From assembly GCF_030151085.1 (NCBI RefSeq), contig NZ_JASLER010000021.1:1-53996 (forward strand): a DNA stretch of 53,996 bases. Direction: 5' to 3'. Below are positions 25,966-34,833 of the stretch, one piece after another. The position numbers and the translations under genes are program-made. The number at the start of each line of letters is the position of its first letter. Within the stretch, counting starts at the first letter, position 1. Origin of the DNA: Bacteroides sp. (lineage in GTDB: Bacteria > Bacteroidota > Bacteroidia > Bacteroidales > Bacteroidaceae). Below the pieces are notes generated by a model. The model was not told the DNA's origin. It was given only the letters and a program-made list of their open reading frames with translations, and did no database searches.

Positions 25966-26532
25966 TTAATTGTCGCTCTCTTCTTTATACATCTGTTTAA
26001 CAAGGTCGATATTTTCATCATATTCACTGCCGGAAAGAGTAATCACATCGGCCAAACCAACGATATTGGAGTCTGAGTCGTAAGTAGTAAGCAGGCAGTA
26101 CATTTCATGTCCCACAGGATCTTCTTCTATATGGAGTTGTACCGGTTCACTTCTGCCTCCGGGAAGTTCCGCCAGATATTCAAAATCCTTCTCCAGAAAT
26201 GCTTTCAGAATCCTTTGTGGATTCGTCTCGTCGCGCTTGAATTTCTTCACGCCCAGGTCTTTTATCTTTCCGCCACTCTGTATATTATAAATGTCAAAGC
26301 TACTCATATAGGCGGCTAACATACATAATAAGGCGGCAATGACTCCAATTGTACGCACCAACCAGCTTGCCACAGGAATTAAACTGGGAAAGATAACCAC
26401 AATAATGGCCAATGCTGCCAGCCCCCAATAAAGTTTCGGCTTCACATTATTCTTTCTTTTCTCAAATTTAGTTGAATTAAGAGCATAAAATTCGCCCATG
26501 TAACTCGGATAGTTTTTGTTCTTGTCTTCCAT
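25966..26532 (-). CDS. Hypothetical membrane protein
   Basis: A 188-residue protein with two adjacent membrane helices (about residues 34-52 and 58-78) and a soluble C-terminal domain of about 100 residues (EKDFEYLAELPGGRSEPVQL, MYCLLTTYDSDSNIVGLADV). It is the first gene of the operon that runs down to 20639, and 14 bp separate it from the MORN gene. No family recognised. Confidence 0.75.
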   Translation of the reverse strand: MEDKNKNYPSYMGEFYALNSTKFEKRKNNVKPKLYWGLAALAIIVVIFPSLIPVASWLVRTIGVIAALLCMLAAYMSSFDIYNIQSGGKIKDLGVKKFKRDETNPQRILKAFLEKDFEYLAELPGGRSEPVQLHIEEDPVGHEMYCLLTTYDSDSNIVGLADVITLSGSEYDENIDLVKQMYKEESDN

Positions 26533-26848
26533 AATTATTACTTTAAAAGATAATTAATAATAGCTATATCGTATCTCTTTAATTGATATGAACAAAAATA
26601 AAGAGTAACCCATAAACAATGAAACGGACGAGGGGGATAAATAGAGGGGATATCGCATTCAATAAACCACTGTAATACAGCATATTTATATTACAGGAAG
26701 ATAGACACACAAGGGGACATTTATCTAATGCCGGATATTTGCACACTCGTTTTACATACAGAGTTCCTCAAAATAGAAGAATGGAATACTTCCTCTAACT
26801 ACAAATCTTTTTGTTTTCTTATTTTCCTGTTCTTACAAGTTAATTCAT

Positions 26849-26856
26849 TACTTTTG
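26849..26856 (+). promoter_or_regulatory. -7 box of GNAT-YoaP gene
   Basis: TACTTTTG matches TAnnTTTG. The start would be near 26863, about 63 nt before the ATG at 26926, which excludes the upstream in-frame ATG at 26728. Confidence 0.5.
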
Positions 26857-26925
26857 CATATCAACAATGTCAATAAAGGAACATATATCACCACCGTTAC
26901 TAATAATAAGAGGGAGAGTGCACGC

Positions 26926-27675
26926 ATGGATACTGATTTTATAAACTTAACACCAGAGAATCTTGTCAACGAACATTTATGCTGCATTATCCGCAGCAAG
27001 AAGTATCATCCGGGTATTGATGCAAAGCGTAAATGGCTAGCCGACCGGCTGAACGAGGGTCATGTCTTCAGAAAGTTGAATGCAAAAGCTACCGTTTTTA
27101 TTGAATACGCTCCTCTTGAAACAGCCTGGGTTCCCATAATTGGTGACAATTACTATTACGTGTATTGCTTATGGGTGCTTGGTAACGAGAAAGGAAAAGG
27201 GTATGGACGTTCACTAATGGAGTATTGCATAGCCGATGCCAAAGAGAAGGGCAAATCCGGCATTTGTATGCTCGGAGCAAAGAAACAGAAAGCTTGGCTT
27301 TCGGACCAATCTTTTGCGAAGAAATGCGGTTTCGAGGTAGTAGATACTACTGAAAACGAATATGAATTGCTTGCACTTACTTTTAACGGAACAACACCAA
27401 AGTTTGCACAGAACGCTAAAAAACAAGAGATTGAAAACAAAGAGCTAACTATCTATTATGATATGCAATGCCCCTTTATCTATCAAAACATAGAGACAAT
27501 AGAGCAATATTGTGAAATGCATGACATCCCTCTAACTCTTATTCAAGTAGATACACTACAAAAAGCCAAAGATTTGCCTTGTGTTTTCAATAATCTGGGG
27601 ATATTCTATAAAGGAAACTTCGAGACGGTGAATCTGTTGGATATTGCCGGTTTGAAGAGAATACTCAAAAAATAA
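26926..27675 (+). CDS. GNAT acetyltransferase with YoaP domain
   Basis: A 249-residue cytoplasmic protein starting MDTDFINLTPENL. Residues 1 to about 150 are a GNAT fold with the acetyl-CoA loop GNEKGKGYGRSLMEYC. The C-terminal 80 residues match the YoaP-like domain (LTIYYDMQCPFIYQNIETIEQ), which looks thioredoxin-like with a Cys at the CPF position. The substrate is unknown. It is a single gene with its own -7 box and is followed by a hairpin. Confidence 0.85.
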   Translation: MDTDFINLTPENLVNEHLCCIIRSKKYHPGIDAKRKWLADRLNEGHVFRKLNAKATVFIEYAPLETAWVPIIGDNYYYVYCLWVLGNEKGKGYGRSLMEYCIADAKEKGKSGICMLGAKKQKAWLSDQSFAKKCGFEVVDTTENEYELLALTFNGTTPKFAQNAKKQEIENKELTIYYDMQCPFIYQNIETIEQYCEMHDIPLTLIQVDTLQKAKDLPCVFNNLGIFYKGNFETVNLLDIAGLKRILKK

Positions 27676-27684
27676 AAAGAACAA

Positions 27685-27720
27685 GCCTCCCCGCCTGCTT
27701 GCCATGCAGGGAGAGGAGGC
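27685..27720 (-). terminator. Hairpin terminator shared by convergent genes
   Basis: GCCTCC (27685-27690)/GGAGGC (27715-27720) with inner CCTGC/GCAGG. On the minus strand it is followed by TTGTTCTTTTTATTTTTT, a good terminator for the HU-like gene. On the plus strand there is no U-tract. Confidence 0.7.
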
Positions 27721-27753
27721 CCGTAATCTATACGCATTCAGCGCAGCTCGTCG

Positions 27754-28236
27754 TTATCCCAAAGGATTATCGTTTTCGTCGCCGCTACCGCCTTCACCGG
27801 AGCCGTTGTCATCGGCATTGTTAATGCGGTCTACATCTTTCAGAACGAGTCCGTCCGAACGTGTTGCACCCGATGACACAATGCGGATGTCGCTATTTGC
27901 CCGGAAGCAAATGCGCAATGCCGTGATGTCATTACTGGTAAAGTCTTCGGCCTTGTCCGTACCCTTGCTCTGAGCAGCAAGGAAGAAATGCCCCAGACCA
28001 TCGATATTCACGATACGTCCTGCCAGCAACGTCTTCTTCAGATACGTGCGAAAATCCTTCAATACGCTATAAGAATTACCCTCACTCACACCGGACATGG
28101 TGCTGATTTCCCGTGCAACTTCCTTCAATTTTGCAGAGTTGCTGTACTTATATGTGATAATAGGATATACCTTCTCTGCAGAGTCTTTGTCTGCCAAATT
28201 ACTTAAACGAGTATGTTTGCGAAATAATACTGCCAT
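27754..28236 (-). CDS. HU-like DNA-binding protein with acidic tail (second copy)
   Basis: A 160-residue HU/HIG-type protein, only distantly similar to the one at 7176-7655 in its body (KLKEVAREISTMSGVSEGNS, IVNIDGLGHFFLAAQSKGTD) but with the same Gly/Asp-rich tail ending GDENDNPLG. It is a single gene with its own promoter (28340-28347) and no amidase or smalltalk neighbour. It probably bends or coats DNA; a specific role is unknown. Confidence 0.85.
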   Translation of the reverse strand: MAVLFRKHTRLSNLADKDSAEKVYPIITYKYSNSAKLKEVAREISTMSGVSEGNSYSVLKDFRTYLKKTLLAGRIVNIDGLGHFFLAAQSKGTDKAEDFTSNDITALRICFRANSDIRIVSSGATRSDGLVLKDVDRINNADDNGSGEGGSGDENDNPLG

Positions 28237-28339
28237 AATGTTTTAATTTTTTAAATTAATAGACTAAAAATCCGTGTTCTCTTGTGTTCCTACAGGCTCG
28301 TCAGTCAGCAAGAATAGTTTTTGTTTTGTGATCACAATG

Positions 28340-28347
28340 CAAAGGTA
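28340..28347 (-). promoter_or_regulatory. -7 box of second HU-like gene
   Basis: TACCTTTG on the minus strand, about 100 nt upstream of the ATG at 28236. The -33 element is unclear. Confidence 0.5.
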
Positions 28348-28580
28348 TAACAAAAAAAACAACGAATTTCTCACTTTTCGCCAAAAGGGTGATTTTAGAG
28401 GTGCTTTTGTAAAGATATAGGAAACACAACAGTTGATTATCAGAGGATTAAAGACATGAATGTTAAAGTGTATTGTGCAGTCTAAAAATTAATAACTCCA
28501 CATTTAAGATGCCCAAATGTAGCAGACAATAAACAACCCTATTTAATCCTGCCCAAAACACCTTCTGAAGGGGGCATTTC

Positions 28581-28616
28581 TCCGACACCGAGGAACACTA
28601 CCTCCGGCACCGAGGA
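28581..28616. repeat. Two 14-bp direct repeats at 22-bp spacing
   Basis: TCCGACACCGAGGA (28581-28594) and TCCGGCACCGAGGA (28603-28616) in an unusually G+C-rich patch just past the 3' end of the outer-membrane protein gene. The remainder of the 28237-28677 gap holds the HU promoter and a CCTTC-T-GAAGG dyad but no gene. Confidence 0.55.
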
Positions 28617-28677
28617 GCCCCGCACTCCCCGGTGACTATCTTTTAAGCCAAAGGCAAGCAATAGGAAGAATCTGTTT

Positions 28678-30996
28678 TTACATTCTCCTCAACTGCTCCT
28701 GTCCTGCTCCGCTACCTTTGTATTTGCTCTTTGCCACGTTGAACTTGTAGCGCAGGGTGATTCGCATTTCGCGCTCCGACCTGTGTGAGAAGTACATGCT
28801 GCGTTTGGCACCCGCATAAATGGTAACGGGCACCTGCCCACTCAAAAACAGGTCGCGGACATCGAACTGAACGGAAAAGCGGTCTTTCAAGAACGATCTG
28901 TAAAGCGAAAGGTCTGTGCGGAACATCCCTTTCTCCATCTTCATGTTCTCTCTGTTCCCTTCTGTGGCGGCATTCATCAAGATGGAAAGTGTCGCCCACT
29001 TAGTGTCGAATGTATTATTGAAGCGGAATGTGCCTATAGGGTTACTGAGAGATTTACCACCATGTACATCCATATCGTACCATTGTTTCGTTACCGCCAT
29101 TGTGAACGAAGGACTCCAAATGCCTACTTTAGGCTGAAAGGTGAGCGAGGCATTCACTTGGTCGTATGCCTTGCCGTTAATTATTTGTAGCAGCGATACG
29201 CTCGGGTCATCCTTGTAGGTATCGCTGTAGGTGGTGATAGGATCGCTGATATGTGAATATACTGCATTCAGACTGAGCCATTTCCAAGCGGCGCCAAAAT
29301 TGAGGTTGTTGTTGATTTGTGGCACAAGGAAGGGATTGCCCGTTTCGTAGGTATAGCGGTTGGCATAAAGCACATTGCTTCTCAGTTGCCAGTAGGAGGG
29401 ACGGTCCACGTCGATGGCATAGCCCAACTGGAAATCTATGCCGCTCAGATTGGCCGAAAGCGAGATGGAGGGGAAGAGGTTGTTGAATACACGGCTCTGT
29501 TCGCCCACGTACTTGTCTTCCTCGTAATAGTCGAAGTCGATGTTCTCGTACCGGAGACCTGCCAGCAGAAATACAGGCCCTATCTGCCGGTTGTACTCCA
29601 TAAATCCCGAAACCATACCCTCCTGGATGCGGCTGCGGTCGTCTTCGATGAAACCCACGGGTAACACCGTGTAGGTACTCTTACGTTTGGAGTAGGAGTA
29701 CTCTCCCCCGAAGTCCAGCTTGCCGCCCCATAACGGGGCCGAGACTATCAGTTTGGATGCCATTAACTGGCTTCGCTTCAGGGTTGTGGTACTAATAGTT
29801 TGGCTTTGCGGTTCTTCTCCTGTTGCCTGATAATCTTCGACAGTAGTAATGGGGGAGTTGTCTTTGTCCCAGTACCAATCGGCATTGAAGTCGATGCTCC
29901 ATTCTTCTATTTTGCCCGTATAGTAGAAATTGGCTTGCATGGTTGTTTGTCGCTCCTCTTCCGTCAGTCGGCTGGTAGATGTTTCTATACGCTCTCCGTC
30001 GCGATCGACGGTACTTGCCGCATCCAGCCAGGAGTCACCGCTCGGATAGCGGTCGTAGCTGAAATTCACTCCGATAGAATGGTTAGGGTTGAACATATAG
30101 TTCAGTGCCAACTTGCCATAGGGGTTTATGCGGTGCGTTTCGCCGTACAGTTCGCTGGTCTGTATCCAATTCTTGTCCAGATAGGTATATTGTCCCAACG
30201 TCTTGTAATCGACAAATGTAGTGTTGGACATATAGAGCATACCGATGAGATCGAAGCCTCCCTTGCGGTAGTTGAAGTTGAAACGTCCCGTTTCATCCCA
30301 TTGCGTGAAGTTGCTGTAGTTGAGGTAGGCACGTGTGTCGAAGCCGAAACCCTCGCCTTCTATCTGCTTGGTGGTGATGCGTATAACACTTTTCACGTTG
30401 GCACTGTAGCGGGCGCCCGGGTTGGTGATGACCTCCACGCTGCGGATGTTGTCGGCACTGAGCCTTTCCAGTTCCATTTGGTCGGTCATTTTCCGCCCGT
30501 TGATATAGATTTCGGGGGTTCCGCGACCAAAGACTTCGATGGTTCCACCGTATGAAGTCACGTTGGGAATACGGTCAAGCAGTTGCTCCATACTTCCCGC
30601 CTTTTCGAGTACGGTACCTGCTATGCCCGTTATCATGGCATCACCTTTCATGTGGGTTTTGGGGAGTGAACCTTTTACTACCACTTCTCCCAGCATCTCG
30701 CTGGACGTGTGCAGGGCAATGATTCCCATATTATCTTTACGGTGTCCAAAGTAGGTGTCATAACCTATGGAGGTGAAGCGAAGCAATTGCCCCTTTTCAT
30801 CCACATCAAAAGTGAAGGTTCCGTCTTCCTGTGAGATGGTGCCTGCTATAAAGGCGGAGTCAGGCATAAATAGGGCAACGATATTGGCAAAGCCCATCGG
30901 CTCTCCTTGCTCGTCCACAATTTTTCCGGTAATATTTTGTGCTGATACACAGATGAATGCAGTTAGTCCAATAGCTGTTAAAAGTGTCTTTCTCAT
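28678..30996 (-). CDS. TonB-dependent-type outer-membrane β-barrel protein
   Basis: A 772-residue outer-membrane protein. After a signal peptide (residues 1-19) comes a carboxypeptidase-regulatory-like domain (ITGKIVDEQGEPMGFANIVA, about 20-105), then a plug-like domain (LEKAGSMEQLLDRIPNVTSY, PEIYINGRKMTD, NIRSVEVITNPGARYSA), then a 22-strand-type barrel ending in alternating aromatic strands (MRITLRYKFNVAKSK). It belongs to the outer membrane β-barrel family-3 type, which lacks a SusD partner. No substrate-binding or enzyme gene is adjacent, so the ligand is unknown; peptides or metal complexes are typical for the group. Confidence 0.87.
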   Translation of the reverse strand: MRKTLLTAIGLTAFICVSAQNITGKIVDEQGEPMGFANIVALFMPDSAFIAGTISQEDGTFTFDVDEKGQLLRFTSIGYDTYFGHRKDNMGIIALHTSSEMLGEVVVKGSLPKTHMKGDAMITGIAGTVLEKAGSMEQLLDRIPNVTSYGGTIEVFGRGTPEIYINGRKMTDQMELERLSADNIRSVEVITNPGARYSANVKSVIRITTKQIEGEGFGFDTRAYLNYSNFTQWDETGRFNFNYRKGGFDLIGMLYMSNTTFVDYKTLGQYTYLDKNWIQTSELYGETHRINPYGKLALNYMFNPNHSIGVNFSYDRYPSGDSWLDAASTVDRDGERIETSTSRLTEEERQTTMQANFYYTGKIEEWSIDFNADWYWDKDNSPITTVEDYQATGEEPQSQTISTTTLKRSQLMASKLIVSAPLWGGKLDFGGEYSYSKRKSTYTVLPVGFIEDDRSRIQEGMVSGFMEYNRQIGPVFLLAGLRYENIDFDYYEEDKYVGEQSRVFNNLFPSISLSANLSGIDFQLGYAIDVDRPSYWQLRSNVLYANRYTYETGNPFLVPQINNNLNFGAAWKWLSLNAVYSHISDPITTYSDTYKDDPSVSLLQIINGKAYDQVNASLTFQPKVGIWSPSFTMAVTKQWYDMDVHGGKSLSNPIGTFRFNNTFDTKWATLSILMNAATEGNRENMKMEKGMFRTDLSLYRSFLKDRFSVQFDVRDLFLSGQVPVTIYAGAKRSMYFSHRSEREMRITLRYKFNVAKSKYKGSGAGQEQLRRM

Positions 30997-31069
30997 AATA
31001 TTTACTTGTATTTGACGGTTAAAGTTAAAGTATTTTTCATAAATCGGGCAAGGATACTCATCCTTTTTG

Positions 31070-31077
31070 CAAAAATA
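31070..31077 (-). promoter_or_regulatory. -7 box of outer-membrane protein gene
   Basis: TATTTTTG on the minus strand, 74 nt upstream of the ATG at 30996. Confidence 0.45.
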
Positions 31078-31206
31078 TGTAAATAATTGGCCGAAACTTC
31101 TTATGTAATGGTCAATAAGTATTCATCATTTATCCATTGTAAGATCAACGAATTACATTATAAACTTAGAAAATTCCGATGAATTTTTATTAAATGAATA
31201 TGGCTA

Positions 31207-32043
31207 CTATCTGAACTCAAAGTTATAACGGCTATATTCCGTCGGCGCCACTCCTTTCTGTTTCTTGAATACCCGGTTGAAGTAAGGCACATTATTAAAG
31301 CCCACCTGATAACAAATCTCCGAAACAGCCATCTTCTTTTGTTCTAATAGCTGACAGGCAAGCTCTATACGATATTCATTGAGGTAGTTGACAAATGTCT
31401 TCCCTGTAGCTTTCTTGAAGAAAACGCAGAAAGAAGCACGGTTCATGCCTACATGGCGCGCCACATCATCAAGCGTAATCTCCCGTTTGACATTGCAGAC
31501 CACATAAACCTGTATCTGATTCAAACGGTTCTTCTCCTTATCTATCTTATGATATTTGCCGACTATGGACTCACATTCAGTAGAGGCAATGATAAGGAGA
31601 AGCCTTATCATCAGTGCAACACGTTCGGCAGCACTCAAGTCGCACATCTCCTCAAGTATGGAAGCAATGGCAACCGACTTCTCACGGTTGAATTTCACGG
31701 CATCCCGTTTATCTTTCAACCGACTGATACACTCACCGAGTTCGGGAAAAGCAACTGTGCAATTATCAAGGAAGTTTGTACTAAACATCACGGCAGTATT
31801 GGCTATCCGCCCTTGTGAGTCCGTTACATGGTTGTTGAAATACCAGCAGTGAGGAATATTAGGCGGCACCATCACCACCTCCCCACTCTGAAAAGGCTCC
31901 GTCCGATCACCTATCAGTCTCATCCCCGAACCGATAATGACGTGACACACTTCCCAAGTGGACTGCTGGTGAAGTCCTATCTGTTCCTCAGGAGCCAAAT
32001 GAACGCTATCAAAAATAAAAGATTGCTTTTCCGATTGAAACAT
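31207..32043 (-). CDS. AraC family transcriptional regulator
   Basis: A 278-residue regulator. The N-terminal cupin-like sensor domain (LHQQSTWEVCHVIIGSGMRL, GEVVMVPPNIPHCWYF) suggests binding of a small sugar-like ligand. The C-terminal 100 residues hold two helix-turn-helix units (ITLDDVARHVGMNRASFCVF; SEICYQVGFNNVPYFNRVFK). It is divergent from the acyltransferase gene across a 226-bp control region. Possible targets are that gene or the outer-membrane protein gene downstream. Confidence 0.92.
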   Translation of the reverse strand: MFQSEKQSFIFDSVHLAPEEQIGLHQQSTWEVCHVIIGSGMRLIGDRTEPFQSGEVVMVPPNIPHCWYFNNHVTDSQGRIANTAVMFSTNFLDNCTVAFPELGECISRLKDKRDAVKFNREKSVAIASILEEMCDLSAAERVALMIRLLLIIASTECESIVGKYHKIDKEKNRLNQIQVYVVCNVKREITLDDVARHVGMNRASFCVFFKKATGKTFVNYLNEYRIELACQLLEQKKMAVSEICYQVGFNNVPYFNRVFKKQKGVAPTEYSRYNFEFR

Positions 32044-32097
32044 TGCACTATAATTTATATTTAAGCCCTACTTTATTCCCTCCAAAGAGAGAATATG

Positions 32098-32105
32098 CAA
32101 ATATA
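32098..32105 (-). promoter_or_regulatory. -7 box of AraC-family gene
   Basis: TATATTTG on the minus strand, 55 nt upstream of the ATG at 32043. Confidence 0.5.
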
Positions 32106-32153
32106 AGACAATTCTAATAAACGATAAGAGAAATTACCCATCTCATTACACGA

Positions 32154-32161
32154 TAACTTTG
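32154..32161 (+). promoter_or_regulatory. -7 box of acyltransferase gene
   Basis: TAACTTTG, about 108 nt upstream of the ATG at 32270. The divergent -7 boxes are only 48 bp apart, so the two promoters can be co-regulated. Confidence 0.5.
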
Positions 32162-32269
32162 CCAACGAAATAAAACTGATAAATCAGATATCTGGATAAC
32201 TCATCTCTGCCAGGTTTGCGAAAATAGGGTAGAGATTTAAAAATGAATATTAATCTAATATCAATATAA

Positions 32270-33430
32270 ATGACAACAACAACGTATTTAGCATCCAAGC
32301 CCCGCTACGAAATACTGGACGGGCTTCGCGGTGTAGCCGCCATGATTGTGGTAGCTTTCCACTTACTCGAAACTTACTCAGCAGGACCAGTCTATCAGAT
32401 ACTGAACCACGGCTATCTGGCTGTAGATTTTTTCTTTGTCCTCTCCGGCTTTGTTATCGGCTATGCCTACGACGACCGTTGGAACCGGATGACGACTTGG
32501 GATTTCTTCAAACGCCGCTTGGTGCGTCTGCATCCCATGCTGATTATGGGTACCTTGTTAGGAGCAGCCTTGTTCTACTTCGGTGATTGTTCTGCCTTTC
32601 CGCTTATCCTGGATACTCCTTGGTGGAAGGTACTGCTTATGACTTTGCTCGGCTGCGCTATGATTCCCGCACTCATTTCATGGGACATTCGAGGCTGGTG
32701 GGAAATGAACTCGTTGAACGGTCCTACCTGGTCATTGACATGGGAATATTTCGCTAACATTCTGTATGCCTTGTTCATTCGTCATTTTTCAAAGGTTGCG
32801 TTAGGAATATTCGTCGCACTCTCCGCCTGCCTCACCATAGATGTAGCACTCAATATAGATACCTTCGGTCTGCTGGCAGAAAGAACAGGCGCAGCATACA
32901 CCCTTATAGGCGGCTGGTGCCTCAATGCGGAACAACTGTATATCGGCCTCACCCGACTGCTTTATCCGTTCTTCATGGGTTTGTTGCTTTCACGCATCAA
33001 CAAGTTGATAAAGTTAAAAAGAGGATTCTATTGGTGTTCATTATTTGTAGTAGTCATCTTAGTGATGCCTCGCATCGGTGGCGAAACAAATATGTGGATG
33101 AACGGCGCCTACGAAATCTTGTCTGTCCTCATTCTCTTTCCACTCATCGTCATCATGGGAGCAGGCAGCAACGTAACGGGCAAGCGTTCCGTGAGCCTTT
33201 GCAAGTTCTTCGGAGAAATCTCATATCCTCTCTATATCACACACTTCCCGCTGGTATACATGCAGATAGCTTGGGCACGAAATCATCCGGACGCACCACT
33301 GAGCGCACATATTTTCTTGTCCGTAGCCATATTCTTCCTGTCCATTGGACTGGCATACGCATGCCTCAAACTGTATGATGAACCGGTACGGGAATGGTTG
33401 AAACAACACTTTCTGATAAAAAAGAAATAG
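32270..33430 (+). CDS. Membrane O-acyltransferase (acyltransferase-3 family)
   Basis: A 386-residue integral membrane protein with about ten helices. The N-terminus carries the family signature YEILDGLRGVAAMIVVAFHL with the catalytic His (AFH), followed by GYLAVDFFFVLSGFVIGYAY and the RLVRLHPM motif. These enzymes move acyl groups onto sugars of surface polysaccharides or other carbohydrates (OafA/YrhL-like). No polysaccharide gene adjoins it, so the acceptor is unknown. It ends at a strong two-way terminator. Confidence 0.9.
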   Translation: MTTTTYLASKPRYEILDGLRGVAAMIVVAFHLLETYSAGPVYQILNHGYLAVDFFFVLSGFVIGYAYDDRWNRMTTWDFFKRRLVRLHPMLIMGTLLGAALFYFGDCSAFPLILDTPWWKVLLMTLLGCAMIPALISWDIRGWWEMNSLNGPTWSLTWEYFANILYALFIRHFSKVALGIFVALSACLTIDVALNIDTFGLLAERTGAAYTLIGGWCLNAEQLYIGLTRLLYPFFMGLLLSRINKLIKLKRGFYWCSLFVVVILVMPRIGGETNMWMNGAYEILSVLILFPLIVIMGAGSNVTGKRSVSLCKFFGEISYPLYITHFPLVYMQIAWARNHPDAPLSAHIFLSVAIFFLSIGLAYACLKLYDEPVREWLKQHFLIKKK

Positions 33431-33450
33431 AAGCATTTCATATACCCATA

Positions 33451-33492
33451 AAAAACCGGCTGTCTGGATATTCTTCCAAGCAGCCGGTTTTT
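33451..33492. terminator. Bidirectional intrinsic terminator
   Basis: AAAAACCGGCTG (33451-33462) pairs perfectly with CAGCCGGTTTTT (33481-33492). It has a U-tract in both directions and separates the convergent acyltransferase and DUF3836 genes. Confidence 0.9.
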
Positions 33493-33509
33493 CTTATTTA
33501 TTTATATAT

Positions 33510-33935
33510 CTATTTTGTACTTGCCAACATTATGTTAGCGTTGCTGTTATTCAATTCGTAAACAGTCTTCTGTACATTGCTGTCGTAAGCATTGCTCTTG
33601 CTATTCCAGCAAGCGTAGTTCAGTTCAACTTCATTATCAGAGTATCCTACATTAAGTTTGAAATAAGGAACCCAGGCTTCTTTCTCACTGTTCCACTTGG
33701 AGGCTTCTTTGCTGGTCACACGGTTTTCATTGTCGTAAGTATAAGTGTAACGCAGGTGGCGGAATAAGTGACCGTCTTCATTACGGAAGATGTTCTTGGC
33801 AGTTATCAACTCGCCGGTCATCTCGTCGTTGGTTACATACTGGGTAGGGTTGACTGCACTTGCTGAGAAGTTCATTACACTTGCCATTACTACTGCTAAC
33901 ATTACAACTGCTTTGGAGATTAAGTTCGTTTTCAT
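33510..33935 (-). CDS. DUF3836 secreted protein
   Basis: A 141-residue secreted protein with a signal peptide (about residues 1-27, ending SASA) and a β-rich body of the Bacteroides-restricted DUF3836 type (RYTYTYDNENRVTSKEASKW, AWVPYFKLNVGYSDNEVELN). The repeated Tyr-rich hairpins look like a short YD-type sheet. Function unknown. Single gene, closed by the shared terminator. Confidence 0.8.
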   Translation of the reverse strand: MKTNLISKAVVMLAVVMASVMNFSASAVNPTQYVTNDEMTGELITAKNIFRNEDGHLFRHLRYTYTYDNENRVTSKEASKWNSEKEAWVPYFKLNVGYSDNEVELNYACWNSKSNAYDSNVQKTVYELNNSNANIMLASTK

Positions 33936-34177
33936 AATCGTTATTTTTTTATTGTTATTACTTCGTTTTCTGAAGAGGTGTTTTTGTCAACCGCCTTCGC
34001 CTATATATAGTCAATTCGCGTGCCAAACTCTTAATCAGCTGATTATCAATAATTATATTAAACGAAGCTATGTTCACTTTCGGACAACTGTCCGCACAGA
34101 AACGGACAAAAGAATATTTTCGGGCATAAATCAATAAAATAAGACCTTATCTTATCTAGCTTATTCGATTGATTTCA

Positions 34178-34185
34178 TACTTTTG
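34178..34185 (+). promoter_or_regulatory. -7 box of tag
   Basis: TACTTTTG, 26 nt upstream of the ATG at 34212. Confidence 0.5.
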
Positions 34186-34211
34186 CAATTACACGATAAA
34201 TAAGGGCTAAT

Positions 34212-34799
34212 ATGAACAGATGTAAATGGTGTTGCGACGGCGGTATTAATCAGAAGTATCATGACGAAGAGTGGGGGATACCTCTTCATGATGATAAACG
34301 GCATTTTGAATATATTCTAATGGAAGTCATGCAATGTGGCTTAAATTGGACAATGATGCTAAAGAAGCGGGATATATTCAGAAAATGTTTCAACAACTTT
34401 GAAGTAAAAGCCGTTGCAAGGTTAGGAGAGGAGGAGATAGAACAAATATTGCAAATAGATGGCATGATTAAATCGCGCAGGAAAATAGATGCTATAATAA
34501 ATAATGCGAAATGTTTTCTGACTGTTGTAGAAGAATTTGGTAGTTTCGATCAATATATATGGTCTTTCTCCAACTATCAGACACTTGTGTATAAAAAGCA
34601 TCACGAAGGACAACTCGAAGCCAGCAATGAATTATCTGACCGATTAAGCAAGGACCTAAAGAAAAGAGGATTTAAGTTCTTAGGATCTATAACTGTTTAT
34701 TCTCATTTACAAGCTTGTGGAATTATAAATGACCATGAACCGGAATGCTGGATGTATGGAGATATCATTAGTAAAGGAGACGTGAAATACATTGAATAA
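34212..34799 (+). CDS. tag: DNA-3-methyladenine glycosylase I
   Basis: Removes 3-methyladenine from alkylated DNA to start base excision repair. The 195-residue protein has the family start CKWCCDGG...YHDEEWG with zinc ligands Cys4 and His17, and the C-terminal HEPECWMY supplying the other His and Cys ligands. LNWTMMLKKRDIFRKCF and SRRKIDAIINNAKCF match the helix-hairpin-helix glycosylase core. It is a single gene with its own promoter. Confidence 0.93.
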   Translation: MNRCKWCCDGGINQKYHDEEWGIPLHDDKRHFEYILMEVMQCGLNWTMMLKKRDIFRKCFNNFEVKAVARLGEEEIEQILQIDGMIKSRRKIDAIINNAKCFLTVVEEFGSFDQYIWSFSNYQTLVYKKHHEGQLEASNELSDRLSKDLKKRGFKFLGSITVYSHLQACGIINDHEPECWMYGDIISKGDVKYIE

Positions 34800-34833
34800 T
34801 AAAACAACCATTGCTCTAAGAAGCATAACTCTG

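Noticed and set aside
26728..26925. Longer start of the GNAT-YoaP protein
   Set aside because: The added 66 residues are not part of the GNAT fold and the -7 box sits inside them.
28712..30555. Several long ORFs overlapping the outer-membrane protein gene on both strands
   Set aside because: The minus-strand family match (signal peptide, plug, barrel) explains the region; the others are frame shadows.
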